Notes: generated from the sequence alone by a model not told the origin. DNA of 64,000 nt from Symbiodinium natans (GCA_905221605.1 CAJNDS010000391.1:454930-518929), one strand, 5' to 3'. Positions 1 to 10,473 are shown, numbered from the stretch's first letter. A program made the numbers and translations.

Positions 1-2690
1 CTTGATTCTTGGGAGTCCCTTTCTGGTTTTAGAACGTGATGCCCTTTAGTTTTGGGGCTCATGGGTTCTGAAAGGCCCTAGAGTAAGAGGCTTCATGCAG
101 GTTTGGCCGGTCGTGTCTCAAAGCAGCTCTCCTTGCTGATAGATTCTGTGTAGGTCTGGCATCTATAGTCCAATTCCCACCTCGTTACGCGGAATGATGT
201 GCTTGGGATTCCTTGTTCGGGTTCCCACATCATCATCTTCATCGCTTGCAGACGGGTGGCAACAAGTGTCAGAAGGGCTTCCAAAGGGCTGGATTGATGA
301 CGGTTCGGCGGCTCCCAAGCTGTCGCCAAGGAAGGAAAGTCATGAAGCACGGTCCTGCGTGAGCCACTAAACTTTTGTGTTTTGTGTTGCGGATGCTTCT
401 GGCTTGGCAAATGCTTGGAGCCAGTACCAGAAGCTTACAGTACATGAGGGGGCATGAGCCAATTGAGGATAAGAACATGTTAGACAACGACATTGTTGGC
501 CTAGTAGTAGAGTAGGTAACCTTTAACCTTTTTGGGGTAGTATAATCCCCTTAGAATCCTAAAGGTTAACCTTCAATCCCCCAGGTTTCTGGACAACTAA
601 GTTGGTCTTCTAATCGTTCGCTTCTGGAGAAGGCGACCGCTGGAGGCATTTCGGCTCCAGCCTGGCGGTCGACCGGCTGCTGGCATGGAAACGCGAGCTC
701 AGCGGCGAAGATGCGACGAAACGGTGCACGAGCCCTAGACGCAGGTGGGCATACATGGGGCTACCCTTTTTGGGGAGTCCAGGGGATTCAGTTCTATTTG
801 GGGTATGCAAGGCGTACCCCTACTTTGGGTATTTCAAGGAGATGGAAGTAGGGCAAGCAAGGCAATCCGAGCTTAATGAAGTAGCTGTGTGTTCAGTCCT
901 TCGACAGTTGCGGGCATGTGTGTGTGGCGACGTGATCTGAATCTTGGATTGATCGGTATGCAGTTGCTACCGATGGTATTAGAAAATTGCTAGGTATTTC
1001 TGTTGACAATCCCTTAAAGACACTTAGTCGGCCATCTTAGCTAAAATCAAACCATTCGTCCAACAAAACTCAAATCTAGCGTGGTTTCTATACGCCTTTT
1101 TCAGTCAGCTCGACGCCCATGTTGCAACAAGAGTAACATCCAGAAGATATGTGACCGCAGCATGTCGTGCGTGAAAGTCAAGAAAAGTGGGCAACAGGTG
1201 CTGTTGATGATTGCTTCTGGAACATCTCGCACGACTCGTGATTAATGTGATGTTCAAGCCTTTTGTGTCAATTTGACGAGAAGAGCTGCTTCGACAAAAC
1301 AAACACAAATCTAGGGGGCTAGGCAACATCGCAGCAACTCGCACGCGAAAGTTGCGAAAAGTTTGAGATGCACCGGTAGATAGATACAAGCTATTCTTTA
1401 CAATTGTTTGCTTGAGTTACACACCTGCTGTTTACATGCCTCACATGAAGTGTTCGAGCATGTCGGGGTGGGTGGTCCGAGCCCTGCATTTGGCACCATG
1501 AAAGGCAGCATCCAAGATGGTGGCATGCGGGGCTGGACGGTGCACCAGCCCACCGCAACGGCCCCTCGTGTACCGCCACGCAGCCGCAGAAAGCTGCCGT
1601 AGAATTCAGGGAGCCTGCAACATCTCATTAGCTGTACAGTCTAAGGTTCTTCGGGTCAATGTGAAGTCATGAAGCGTGAAGCGTGCGGTGCGAATCATTT
1701 GAGGTTCATCTCCGCCCGGGACCTGCACCAGATGTGCTATGGCGTTCCAGGCATGCGGAAGTCGCATTCCACTGCCCTGGCCATCACAATGCAGGCGCTT
1801 TGGGTGGTCGCCCACACCAGTGGGATGGAGGGTCGTCGAACTTACAGGCATCTTTTGGTGTTCTTCTAAAGGCCATATTGGACCTCACTGCTTCGCCTGT
1901 TCGAGGGGTATGGTTTTTGCTTTGCAGGAAGTCGTGTGATGTATGGCCACGGCACACAACCCTGGCACAGGTAGCTTCGTTTCTTGCACGCGCGGAATGC
2001 ACTCCGAGCCAAACAGCTACAGAAGCAGCAGTGCCGCATAGTTTCCCGTCTCTTTGTCGGTTCTGTATAGACCTGCTGTATCCAGCTGCTTCCCGTCCCT
2101 TATGCTCAGCTTACGCTCAAGGTTGGTGGCTGCCACTAATTGAGCTATTCTATCGCGAAGAACACCTCAAAGTACAAAACCATCTTGTCACTGTTACCCC
2201 TTCAAAAGGGCGCAAACATGTCTCCATAGCACGCTTTCTTGTTTTTAGAGTGGCTGAAGTGGCATTTGTCGGCACGACTCAACGGTTCTTAATGTTCCGG
2301 GGGGGAGGGGGGTGGGGGGGGCGCAGACATGCCTGAAGGCTCGCTGTTCACGTGTCAACGGCAACGTGGAGGCTGCACTGGCGCAGTTTGTTTAGCCAGA
2401 TGAGAAGGGGTGAGGTTTTGGGCTTAAGGACATACACATTCTGCCACGGAAGGCGATACAGCTAGCAGAAACTTTAATGAGGTGAATGCGTACCTGTGGC
2501 CACATTGCAAAGCCAAACCCGAATAGACCGCGGCAACGTGCTTCATGCGTAAGGCACATGATCGTTTTGATGCACTTGTAGCCCTAAAGAAACGATGGCT
2601 GGCTAATTCAGACCTGAATATGCCTAAAGTATTCTTCGCAGGGGTGTGGCGATATATAACGCGTTCGCTGACCCAAAACGAGGCCGAGCA
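1..2690. other. No recognised gene
   Basis: No tract, mobile element or protein family is recognised here. The longest open frame (1683-2336, plus strand, 217 codons) is rich in Arg, Cys, His and Trp, ends in a G-run, and overlaps other open frames on both strands. I treat it as probably non-coding. The sequence is mixed-composition unique DNA. Confidence 0.4.
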
Positions 2691-2739
2691 CTACATGCCC
2701 TATCCCTGAATCAAATCCCTGGCGGCTGGGAAAACAACC

Positions 2740-3145
2740 CTCGGCGCTAGCCCTAATCCCGGCCCAACCCCCTCCTAAGCCGTAAGCCCAGACTTCCCCT
2801 TCAACCCTGCAGCCCTTAAACTGCCCTGAAGCCTTTAATCCTTAAACCCTAAACCCTCGGCCCTTAACATCCTTAAACCCCAAAACCCTTACACCCTAAA
2901 CCTTTAAACCCCTTAAGTGCTAAACCCTTAAAACCACAAACCCCTAAGCCATTAAACCCTGAACGCCACAACCCCCTATAAGCCCTTAAACCCTGAACAC
3001 CCGTAAAAACCCTTAAAAACCCCTCAACAACCCTCAAAAGCCCGTAAAACCCCTTAACAACCCTCAAAAGCCCTTAAAACCCTTAAAGCCCAACCCTAAA
3101 CCCAAAGCCCTATAAGCCCTATAAGCCCTATAAGCCCTATAAGCC
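2740..3145 (-). repeat. Degenerate telomere-like tract
   Basis: About 400 bases of decayed CCCTAAA and CCCTTAAAA units, ending in repeated CCCTATAAG. It reads as telomere-type repeat on the minus strand. The minus-strand open frame across it is an artefact of the repeat. Confidence 0.75.
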
Positions 3146-3255
3146 CTACAGCACAAGCAGGCCAACGCCCCTGAGAAGCCACCGAGTCGACCCTGGAGTC
3201 GTTTCCTGGCTCAGTGGGGCCAATTAATATACGGAGGACCCCAGAGTAAAATCCC

Positions 3256-3346
3256 GGGTTTAGGGTTTAGGGTTTAGGGTTTAGGGTTTAGGGTTTAGGG
3301 TTTAATTAGGGTTTAGGGTTTAGGGTTTAGGGTTTAGGGTTTAGGG
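3256..3346 (+). repeat. Internal telomere-like tract (TTTAGGG, about 12 units)
   Basis: Nearly perfect TTTAGGG units with one TTTAATTAGGG variant, and unrelated DNA on both sides. It is internal, not a chromosome end. Confidence 0.95.
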
Positions 3347-3890
3347 CGACTGGGACCCCAGAGTCAAACCCTTAGTCCTTTTTTTTGTGGGAGGGGGGGG
3401 GGGGGGGGAGGATTTAGAGTTTAGAGACTAATCGGACCCGGAGAATGCCCTTTTTCTTTTGTGTTTGGTTTGGGGTTTAGGGTTTCGGGCTACTAGGACC
3501 TAGAGTGAGCAGGCCCTTATTCCCGTTTTTTAGGGTTTGGGTTCCCGAAATGAACAAGGGCACCCTTGTCATTCCCAGGTCACAACTGGGTCTAGTTTAC
3601 CCCTGGAGTAACTAAAAAGGCTTGATTATCGAGTTATGTGCCCTTGAAGATGCGTATGATTATATATATATATATTATTTATTTATATTTATACATGTAT
3701 GAGTATATGTGTGTGTAGGGAAAGGTGTGAGGTAGGGCTTTTAAGGTCTTACGGCGGAGGGTTTCGGGACTAAGCTGCAACCCCGGAGTTTGCGGCTTTG
3801 GCTTTGGATCTGTTTTAGATGTTGAAAACAAGTGGCCTGCATGTCCTCATATCAAAGCTCTTGCAGGCTTGAAGGGCTCAGGGTTTAACA
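3347..3890. other. No gene seen
   Basis: Contains a poly-G run near 3390-3410, a TA dinucleotide run at 3660-3680 and scattered telomere-like units. No coding piece is supported. Confidence 0.4.
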
Positions 3891-3992
3891 TTGGGATGTT
3901 CCCCCTTATACTGACAGTCCTAAATGGAGAGTATAGTAGGGGGTACTATAATGCCTGTCAAGGACTGCTAGTCTAAGGGGGAACATCCCAAG
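3891..3992. mobile_element. Introner/MITE family B, complete copy
   Basis: About 100 bases with long terminal inverted repeats. The left end begins TTGGGATGTTCCCCCTTATA and the right end is its reverse complement, ending GGGGGAACATCCCAAG. Internal motifs ACAGTCC and GGACTG are conserved in the copies at 10474, 38273 and 44050. Confidence 0.8.
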
Positions 3993-4025
3993 TTTCGCAC
4001 TCCGAGTTTCGCGTTTCGGGCCTGA

Positions 4026-4110
4026 GAATGAGGGAATGATAGGGCCCTATAGAATCCCTTCAAAGGGTATACATAGGGCCCTCATTCCCTTATTCCCTAC
4101 TGAGAACTAG
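4026..4110. mobile_element. Introner/MITE family C
   Basis: Inverted repeat around GAATGATAGGGCCCTATAGA and its complement AGGGCCCTCATTCCC. Related copies lie at 11990-12128 and, partially, at 40322-40375. Confidence 0.6.
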
Positions 4111-4133
4111 GGGGTTCGTTTTTTTTGGGGAAT

Positions 4134-4188
4134 AACCCTAAACCCTAAACCCTAAAGCCTAAACCCTAAACCCTAAACCCTAAACCCC
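4134..4188 (-). repeat. Internal telomere-like tract
   Basis: About eight CCCTAAA units, one degenerate. Read on the minus strand, it directly follows a coding-like piece. Confidence 0.9.
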
Positions 4189-4354
4189 AAAAGCGGCGCC
4201 AAGGAATGTCGGCCCAGCCTCTGGCCCAGTCGCGGAACTCCAGCCCCGTGGTTGAAGGAGCATGCTGCACCTTGGGGGTGTAGGGTTTAGGGTTGCTTTG
4301 TTCGGAGAACAAGCGCGACACATCCAGGCGAGGATTCACGCAAGCCTGCAGCAA
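4189..4354 (-). CDS. Two coding-like pieces (unidentified)
   Basis: On the minus strand, one piece near 4320-4354 reads LQACVNPRLDVSRLFSEQ. A second (about 4189-4258) includes FRDWARGWADIPWRRFW and ends where the TTTAGGG tract begins on that strand. No family is recognised. The evidence is the natural amino-acid composition and the shared strand only. These could be exons of one gene or chance frames. Confidence 0.25.
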
Positions 4355-4356
4355 AA

Positions 4357-4391
4357 GGGTTTAGGGTTTAGGGTTTAGGGTTTAGGGTTTA
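4357..4391 (+). repeat. Internal telomere-like tract
   Basis: Five TTTAGGG units, the last decaying into TTTATGG. Confidence 0.9.
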
Positions 4392-4497
4392 TGGCATCTT
4401 TAGGGCTTAGGGTTTCCAAACCCAAACCCGAAACTTAAGCACCACCACTACTGGCCCCTGAACCCCAGCCAACCCCCTGGCCTGAGAGGAGCCTGTA

Positions 4498-4585
4498 TAA
4501 ACCCTAAACCCTGAACCCTGAACCCTGAACCCTAAACCCTAAACCCTAAACCCTGAACCCTGAACCCTAAACCCTAAACCCCAAA
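4498..4585 (-). repeat. Internal telomere-like tract
   Basis: About twelve units mixing CCCTAAA and the variant CCCTGAA. Confidence 0.9.
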
Positions 4586-5120
4586 GCTTGCTGGCATTGG
4601 GGGCGGGCTTTGCAGGTTCTCTCGCGCAGGAGAGGGCTCTGCAAGTTGTTTGAGCAGCTGAAGCTCCAGTCTGCTGCACAAAAACTATAAATTGCATAAG
4701 AACCCCCCAACAAATACAAATATTCTTCCTTATTGAGGATAATATAAGGAGTTTTATTACTTTTTATTTTATTCTTTTGGGGTTCTGAAGCAAATAGTAG
4801 TAAAGTGATTCGGAGAGGGGACGGGGTGTGGGGTTTCTGGGAAGCCAGAGAATTAAATGTCCTTCATCTGCAAAAGCCTCCAGAACGGCCAAGGCGCATG
4901 GCTTTGCTCTATGACTCATCTTACGCTGCACATCTCATCCGAATGTTTTCGCCCACAGGGACTTCAACCCTAAACCCTAAACAAGCACAACCCTAAACCA
5001 GCGCCCTGTAAATCCTAAACTTCGCCCGGGTTGATGCCATCAGCTCTGCTTCCTTCTGACCCCGGGCATGCCAAGGTGTGTCGATGCTGGCTTTGGAGGA
5101 GTGATCTTATAACTTTAAGG

Positions 5121-5227
5121 GCTTAGGGTTTAAGGGCTTTGGGCTTTAGGGTTTAGGGGTTGAGGGTTTAGGGACTGAGGGGTTTAGGATTAGAGTTTCA
5201 GCGTTTTCGGGTTTAGGGTTTAGGGTT
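5121..5227 (+). repeat. Degenerate telomere-like tract
   Basis: TTTAGGG units with many variants (TTTAAGGG, TTGAGGG, TTTCGGG). Confidence 0.8.
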
Positions 5228-5655
5228 CTGGCCGTTCAGGGTTTACCATCGGGTTTGGGATAGAAGGAGCGAACACGAACGGCTTAGCAATCCCGACAGG
5301 AGACTCAAACCAGGATGCTAGACTTGGACAGGAATAGGACTTGAACCCGCGTTTCCCCATCAGATGCAATCCGTTGAGATGCGGGGCCTGCAAATGGATG
5401 CGATCCCCGTACCATGTTGCCATGACCTCGGCCTGTGACTGAGACGCATGTACCCCAAGCAGTCTACTGTAACCTTACGAGCCCTTCCGACGTAACGTAG
5501 ACATCAGTAATTGGTGGCAAAAATTCACACAGGAGGCGCCGCGCATAGAGCGGATTCCCATGACGGCTCCCCACGGCAACCGCGGCAGCCGTCTTCCCTC
5601 GCGCCCCTGACCCAGAGTTTGACCCCCCGTAGTCTGTGGGCTGTGGAGAGCATGG

Positions 5656-5686
5656 CCCTAAACCCTAAACCCTAAACCCTAAACCC
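5656..5686 (-). repeat. Internal telomere-like tract
   Basis: Four CCCTAAA units. Confidence 0.9.
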
Positions 5687-5782
5687 AAAGAGGCCTTAGT
5701 CCCCTGCTATTCGCCTCGACTGAGGTGGCTCCTTGGCCATCCAGGACTTCGGGGCTTGAATATGAACGCCATAAGCCCTATC

Positions 5783-5860
5783 TTTAGGGTTTAGGGTTTA
5801 GGGTGGTTTAGGGTTTAGGGTTTAGGGTTTAGGGTTCAGGGTTTAGGGTTTAGGGTTTAG
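5783..5860 (+). repeat. Internal telomere-like tract
   Basis: About ten TTTAGGG units with one TTCAGGG variant and a GTGG interruption. Confidence 0.95.
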
Positions 5861-5963
5861 CTGCTTGTGTCGTGGGGATCTGTTTTGCAGTGTTGAGAAA
5901 TCATGCGAGTTCGGGAAACTCTGCGTGAGACAGAGGACCAGTCTGCGGTTCTCGCCACAGTTA

Positions 5964-6205
5964 CCCTAAACCCTAAACCCTAAACCCTATATATATCCTG
6001 GACCTGTGTACGCGAAAAAATGAGTTGAACACCGTCACAAATTTCAAAGTAGCCTCTTTGTCGGCTGCCTAGCCAAATTCCGCCTTGCGGGCTGCTTTTG
6101 GGTCCATGTCTTGAAAAAGGCTGTTTTCATGGAAAGGCAGTTTTTTCACGTCATTTGAAGGCTCCATGTAAACCCTAAACTCTAAACCCTAAACCCTAAA
6201 CCCTA
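5964..6205 (-). repeat. Two short telomere-like tracts
   Basis: CCCTAAA tracts at 5964-5989 and 6170-6205, with about 180 bases of unrelated DNA between them. Confidence 0.85.
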
Positions 6206-6319
6206 TTGCTTATCAAACCTGAGTCTGAGCCATGTTTCGGGTGGAGTGGTGCACGAACGGTCAAGTTCCCACTCTGACCATGGTATCCGTCGTTACTCTG
6301 CAGTCGTCAGGATGAGAGG

Positions 6320-6394
6320 GGTTTAGAGTTTATAGGGGTTGGGGGTTTAGGGTTTAGGATTTAGGGTTGGAGGTTTAGGGTTCAGGGTTTAGGG
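6320..6394 (+). repeat. Telomere-like tract abutting a spliced leader
   Basis: Degenerate then regular TTTAGGG units. The last GGG at 6392-6394 is followed at the next base by the first base of a complete spliced leader. Confidence 0.9.
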
Positions 6395-6416
6395 TCCGTA
6401 GCCATTTTGGCTCAAG
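6395..6416 (+). other. Complete dinoflagellate spliced leader in genomic DNA
   Basis: All 22 bases match the conserved dinoflagellate leader (it begins TCCGTAGCCATTTTGG and ends CTCAAG). The next bases are CC, not the GT that follows the leader exon in an SL RNA gene. This is therefore the 5' end of a processed, reverse-transcribed mRNA. Chance occurrence of a 22-mer here is negligible. Confidence 0.95.
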
Positions 6417-6431
6417 CCATTTTGCTACGAG
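6417..6431 (+). other. Probable second, decayed spliced-leader relict
   Basis: CCATTTTGCTACGAG directly follows the complete leader and resembles the 15-nt relict CCATTTTGGCTCAAG, with the first eight bases identical. A relict behind a fresh leader is the signature of a gene retroposed more than once. Confidence 0.6.
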
Positions 6432-6455
6432 GCCAACATCTGGCAGTTCAATTAG

Positions 6456-7174
6456 GTGCGCTTGCCACACATTTTCCGCCATGGAAGCGAGGAGCTCCTG
6501 CATAGCATATGCGTTGAGGCTGTCGTATCGAATGTCCAAGCCCGATGTCTCCTTGAAACTGAAACAAGCTTTCGGTTGCGCGCAGGTTGGGCTACCTCGG
6601 AGGTAGCCGAGCTCAAGGGCTCGAAGGTCGCTATCAGTTTGTATGATTCTGTTGTCAGATGCCGACCGTACTCCCATGGTGAAGTGCAAACAGTTGCAAA
6701 CATCTGCACCGAAGAAGAATGCAGGACAGTAGTCATGGGTGTTATGACGGATGTAAGGCAACACGTCGCTGATCTGACGGACACAACCACATCCTTGCTT
6801 CGGGAACGGGATGCGATCATCTCACGCTTGGAGAACGAGTTGCAAGAAAAGGTCAACTGTTTGGCAGACCTGGCTGCGAAACACGCAACGTCCCCACAGG
6901 ACTTGGATGTGGTTCACAGGGAGGCCAAACCTCGAGTTTCCACAGTTCATTCTGGTGGTAGCATGCCTCCTCGAGTGATAGCTTGCGAGATGGCTACTTT
7001 GGAGCAACTACGGGAGCGACACCGAGCCCAACGGATGGCACTCAAGCAGCAGCGCAGGGAGGACGTCTTCAGAGGAATGCCGACAACATGCAGAGCCAGC
7101 GGAAACAATCATGCATGGAACCAGGTCGTAATGATGTTCACGAATTCATCTGATATCGTTGAGTTTCCTTAGGA
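6456..7174 (+). CDS. SL-headed processed gene (retrogene), product unknown
   Basis: Open frame of about 238 codons behind the leader, without introns. It opens right after an in-frame TAG at 6453. The first ATG after the leader (6481) is in another frame and closes after 40 codons, so the 5' part is probably frameshifted and this may be a pseudogene. The later part looks like a real coiled coil (LLRERDAIISRLENELQEK) with a basic Gln/Arg segment (LRERHRAQRMALKQQRRED). No family is recognised. The segment is bounded at both ends by TTTAGGG tracts in the same orientation, and GCAAAA before the 3' tract may be a poly-A remnant. Confidence 0.55.
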
Positions 7175-7275
7175 TCCCGAGGCCCCAAATGCAGACCAGG
7201 TTTGTGCAGAGCATGATCTGAAGTCACTGCTGTGGGCTACCAGACCGGTCGAGATCTGACAAGGCCGTTGCAAAA

Positions 7276-7348
7276 GGGTTTAGGGTTTAGGGTTTTGAGT
7301 TCAGGGTTTGAGGGTTAGGGGTTTGTAGGGTTTAGGGTTTAGGGTTTG
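7276..7348 (+). repeat. Telomere-like tract, 3' border of the retrogene
   Basis: TTTAGGG units with internal degeneration, starting immediately after GTTGCAAAA. Confidence 0.85.
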
Positions 7349-7402
7349 AAGAGCAGCAGAGGAGGCAGCGCTGGCAGTCCTCAAGTCCGGTTTCGAAAAC
7401 GG
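7349..7402 (+). CDS. Coding-like exon ending at a telomere tract
   Basis: Reads EEAALAVLKSGFEN in the plus strand and stops at GGGTTTAGGG, which offers a GT donor. The next piece (after 7499) is open in more than one frame, so the join cannot be fixed. Unidentified. Confidence 0.3.
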
Positions 7403-7411
7403 GTTTAGGGT

Positions 7412-7482
7412 TTAGGAAACCGATTTCTGGGTTTAGGGTTTAGGGTTTAGGGTTTAGGGTTTAGGAAACCGAGTTTCTGGGT
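7412..7482 (+). repeat. Telomere-like tract flanked by a 20-base duplication
   Basis: Five TTTAGGG units (7431-7465) lie between two copies of AGGAAACCGATTTCTGGGT (left at about 7414-7432, right at about 7463-7482 with one extra G). The arrangement looks like a target-site duplication around a tract insertion. Confidence 0.7.
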
Positions 7483-7498
7483 CGGCTCCCTTTGGCAG

Positions 7499-7628
7499 AG
7501 GACGGCTGGGACCCATACCTCCATGGCTCTCAAAGAGATCTCGTGGCGGCAGCCTGCTTCCATACGAGCACATGAGACTTCAGGGAAGCGGTGCACCCGA
7601 AACCTCCTGTACTGCTTAAGGCTTAGAG
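7499..7628 (+). CDS. Coding-like exon (frame unresolved)
   Basis: Follows TTTGGCAG, a good splice acceptor. One frame contains DGWDPYLHGSQRDLVAAA, and another (SMALKEISWRQPASIRAHE) stays open up to the next telomere tract. No family is recognised. Confidence 0.3.
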
Positions 7629-7685
7629 GGTTTAGTTTAGGGTTTAGGGTTTAGGGTTTAGGGTTTAGGGTTTAGGGTTTAGGGT
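7629..7685 (+). repeat. Internal telomere-like tract
   Basis: About eight TTTAGGG units. Confidence 0.95.
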
Positions 7686-7795
7686 CAGGGTGCAGGGAGC
7701 AATCAGACCTGGGCTCTGATCCCGATGAGTGAGAGGTGTGGACCATCGAAACGACTGTAGTTTTTCTCTTGGACTTCGAATCCTAAATCCTTGGT

Positions 7796-7890
7796 AGCCC
7801 AGTGGTACGCTTTTCCCTTTTTTGGGGTTCAAGGTTCCCTTACTTATAAGATGACCAACCCAAAAAGGGTGCCCTCATTAAAATATGGTT
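7796..7890. mobile_element. Introner/MITE family E
   Basis: Begins GCCCAGTGGTACGCTTTTCC and ends CCCAAAAAGGGTGCCCTCAT. The same ends bound a spliced intron at 38924-39032. Confidence 0.6.
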
Positions 7891-8121
7891 ACTACGTCAC
7901 CAAGATTGGCTCAAGAAGGTTCAGGATTCAGGACTGTCAGGACTCTGCTTGATGATGGCAAGGACACTTCTCTGCCCCCTAGGGCTTGCGATGGTTTACT
8001 TTGCAGCGCAGCATCGTCTTACCCTAAGCCCTAAACCTTCACACGCGAGGCCCCACAGCAGCCCTGGAGCGCGACAGTTAAAGACCATCAGCACTTCAAA
8101 TCTGCAAGCCTCAGGGCCTCA

Positions 8122-8190
8122 GGGCGGCCACAAAGTACCTCCACAGTCGCTCTGTCATGGAAGTGCTCTCCTTTTGGTACAAGGAGGGGC
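8122..8190 (+). CDS. Coding-like exon
   Basis: After CTCAG the plus strand reads AATKYLHSRSVMEVLSFW. The composition is clearly protein-like, but the frame is short and no family is recognised. Confidence 0.35.
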
Positions 8191-8302
8191 ACCCTTACTA
8201 TCCTAACTATAGTTCAGTGGCTTGTATAACCGAAGTTAGGATCCTTATAACCCAATTGAGGGTCTTTAGCATTTGAGGCCAGGGTCCTTGTTGAAAAGTA
8301 GC

Positions 8303-8580
8303 CCTAAACCCTAGGCTCTAAGCCCTAAACGAGCAGCTGCTGCTCAGGTAGTGGAGAGGAACCTCCCGGTTGGATCTCCTACGAACAGCACGACGCGGAG
8401 ACGCTGGGCTGGCTTGATTAGGCTTCAGGAGTTTAGGGTTTCTTGGGGGTGTTTCGGGTTTTTAGTTGATTAGTTTAGGGTTTCTAGGGTTTTTGGGGGT
8501 GCTTAGGGTTCTTTAGCTCGTTACTTTGTGGACCCAAAACCCCTAACCCTAAAACCTACACCCAGAACCCTAAACCCTGT
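8303..8580. repeat. Scattered telomere-like units around a coding-like piece
   Basis: CCCTAAA units near 8303-8330 and 8530-8580 and degenerate TTTAGGG near 8430-8515. Between them, about 8335-8432 reads QVVERNLPVGSPTNSTTRRR in the plus strand and ends at GAGTTTAGGG. Confidence 0.4.
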
Positions 8581-8582
8581 AC

Positions 8583-9238
8583 CCTTCTGAGGGGAGGCTT
8601 GGGCGCCCCTAAGTATGGGTCGGACCCTTGTCTACGAGCGGACCTGTGCTGTAAACCCTACAAACTAATTTTATGGGGTTCTTAAGGGAGGGGCGTTCGA
8701 GGGGGGTATGTAACTCAAGGTTCCCTGCTCCCCACTCCTCCGAAAGGCTCCCTGCGCTTCCCTAAAGTTCCATAAAGTTCCCTAGGTACCTACCCCCCCA
8801 TGAACCCCCCTTACAAAACCCTCAAAAGACTTCGAGATCTTAAGCGCGAGCAAGAACCCTAGAGTTAAGAGGTCCACAGGGCTGGGTGACTTTACCGGCA
8901 GCCTGATGTCAGGAAGCCTCACCAGGCCTTCAAAAACGTTGTGCCCACGACGGCAGAACCTCAGATCTCCTGGCACTGAAAGGCGGCCCAGTGGCAACCC
9001 ACAACAATCCCGAACTTCACTCTCGCACATCACCGTAGGTCGTACATCAACAGTCCTTCTCCCTTTGCCCCCCCTCCCTCTTGGGATTAGGCCCCGAACC
9101 CTGAGCTCCGAGAATCCGAGCACTATCGAAGTCCAAGACCCTAACAAGGCTTCACCCGCAACGGCTCCCACGCTTCATCTCGCAACGGCGGTTCCCTTGA
9201 GCTGGAAGATGTCTCTTGGGCCGATAACACGGGCTTAG
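8583..9238. other. No gene supported
   Basis: The plus strand is open from 8906 to 9238 (Ser/Thr/Pro-rich, 110 codons) and the minus strand is open over the same bases. Neither frame shows a motif. The plus frame ends just before a TTTAGGG tract. Confidence 0.25.
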
Positions 9239-9240
9239 GA

Positions 9241-9302
9241 GGTTTAGGGTTTAGGGTTTAGGTTCAGGGTTTAGGGTTTAGGGGGTCGGGTTTAGGGTTT
9301 AT
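9241..9302 (+). repeat. Internal telomere-like tract
   Basis: Six or more TTTAGGG units with GGGGTCGGG interruptions. Confidence 0.9.
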
Positions 9303-9535
9303 AGGGGGCCCTGACAATGGGATTACCCGTATTGGGGGGGAGGATTCCTACATTCCGATACTACGGCTAGAATCGGGATTTCCCAGTCTTTTGCCTCAAG
9401 TCAAGGGACCGCGATCCCTTTTCTATGTTCATATCTGATGAACGCAGTGCAAGCATTGTGCCGCCAAGGATGAAGCTTGTGGACAGCTGCATAGGGAATT
9501 GGCACTGAGGGAATTTCCACACACAAACAAATGCG

Positions 9536-9617
9536 TATGTATATATATATATGCAGAGAGATATGCATGTATGTACATGTTGTGTGTATGTTAATATTTT
9601 ACTGACAGGTACATATG

Positions 9618-9675
<58 letters not shown>

Positions 9676-9707
9676 TGTATGTATGTATGTATGTATGTAT
9701 GTATGTA
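9536..9707. repeat. Microsatellites (TA)n and (GTAT)n
   Basis: TA-rich run and then about 15 GTAT units (9648-9706). All long open frames crossing it on both strands are artefacts of the repeat. Confidence 0.95.
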
Positions 9708-10473
9708 GCCTTCCAAACCCAAGCTGCTGCGCCCTCTCTGCAACTGAGTTGCCACAACTACCCCGAAGCGGCACCGGTAGCTTGGTACAAGTGGCCTTGC
9801 TTCCTTCACAAGATGGGCCAGGAAGTGTCTGCGGGGCTGTTGTTAGAGTTTGTGGGGGTTTGTTGGGCTGTTGTTGGGGATTGTGGGGGTTGTGTTCGGT
9901 TTTTTGGAAGTCTAGGGATTTGTCGTCGTTGTTTGGGGTTTCGGTTTTGCAGGGCCCGGGCTCGTGGAGTCGTGGATTCGGCCCTTGGCCCGGAGATGCG
10001 GAGTCCACCCGAAGATAAGCCGAGCACAGCCGAACCGTGTGTATCTGCAGAATTACAGCACCAGACCCCGTGACGCTGAACCTCCACGGACACCTTGTAT
10101 TTCGGGTTTAGGGTTTAGGGCAAAACAAAGGTTTAGGGTGAAAGTATGAGAAGTCTCAAGCTGCAAGACATGTCAAGTCCCTGAATCCGCAGCTCAGGGG
10201 AGGTTACCCCAGGCCGGCAGTTGGCCAGGACGAGCTCGCAGCTCGGCCAAAAAACGAAAGTCTAGGGACTAAAGGGGGTGATTTAGGGGTCATTCAGGGG
10301 CTACTTGGCTCTATATAGACTACATACTATATATGGCATATATAAGGGTGATATAAGTAGGGGTTGTAGATTAAATGCCCCCCTGCTAGGGGTAGCTCCT
10401 TATGCCCCTTAAGAGAGAGAGACAAAGAAAGTCGGTCTCAGCACACGCCAACAAGCAAAAAGTAACCTGCACC

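Noticed and set aside
1683-2336. 217-codon open frame
   Set aside because: No motif, unusual composition, ends in a G-run, and overlapping frames are open. Borderline for chance at this window size.
5290-5420. Minus-strand GGGTTCAAGTCC resembling a tRNA B box, with TGGCAACATGG as a possible A box
   Set aside because: The T stem does not pair beyond three bases, no acceptor stem closes, and the box spacing is too long for a tRNA. A tRNA-derived SINE remains possible but is unsupported.
6395-6431. SL RNA gene
   Set aside because: The leader is followed by CC instead of a GT donor, with no intron or Sm-type site behind it.
7900-7915. CCAAGATTGGCTCAAG as another leader relict
   Set aside because: Needs an inserted base and two changes in the T-run, and there is no telomere junction or intronless gene behind it.
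9367-10073. Several long open frames on both strands
   Set aside because: They run through GTAT and TA microsatellites, which lack stops in most frames. The peptides are YIHT or MYVC repeats.
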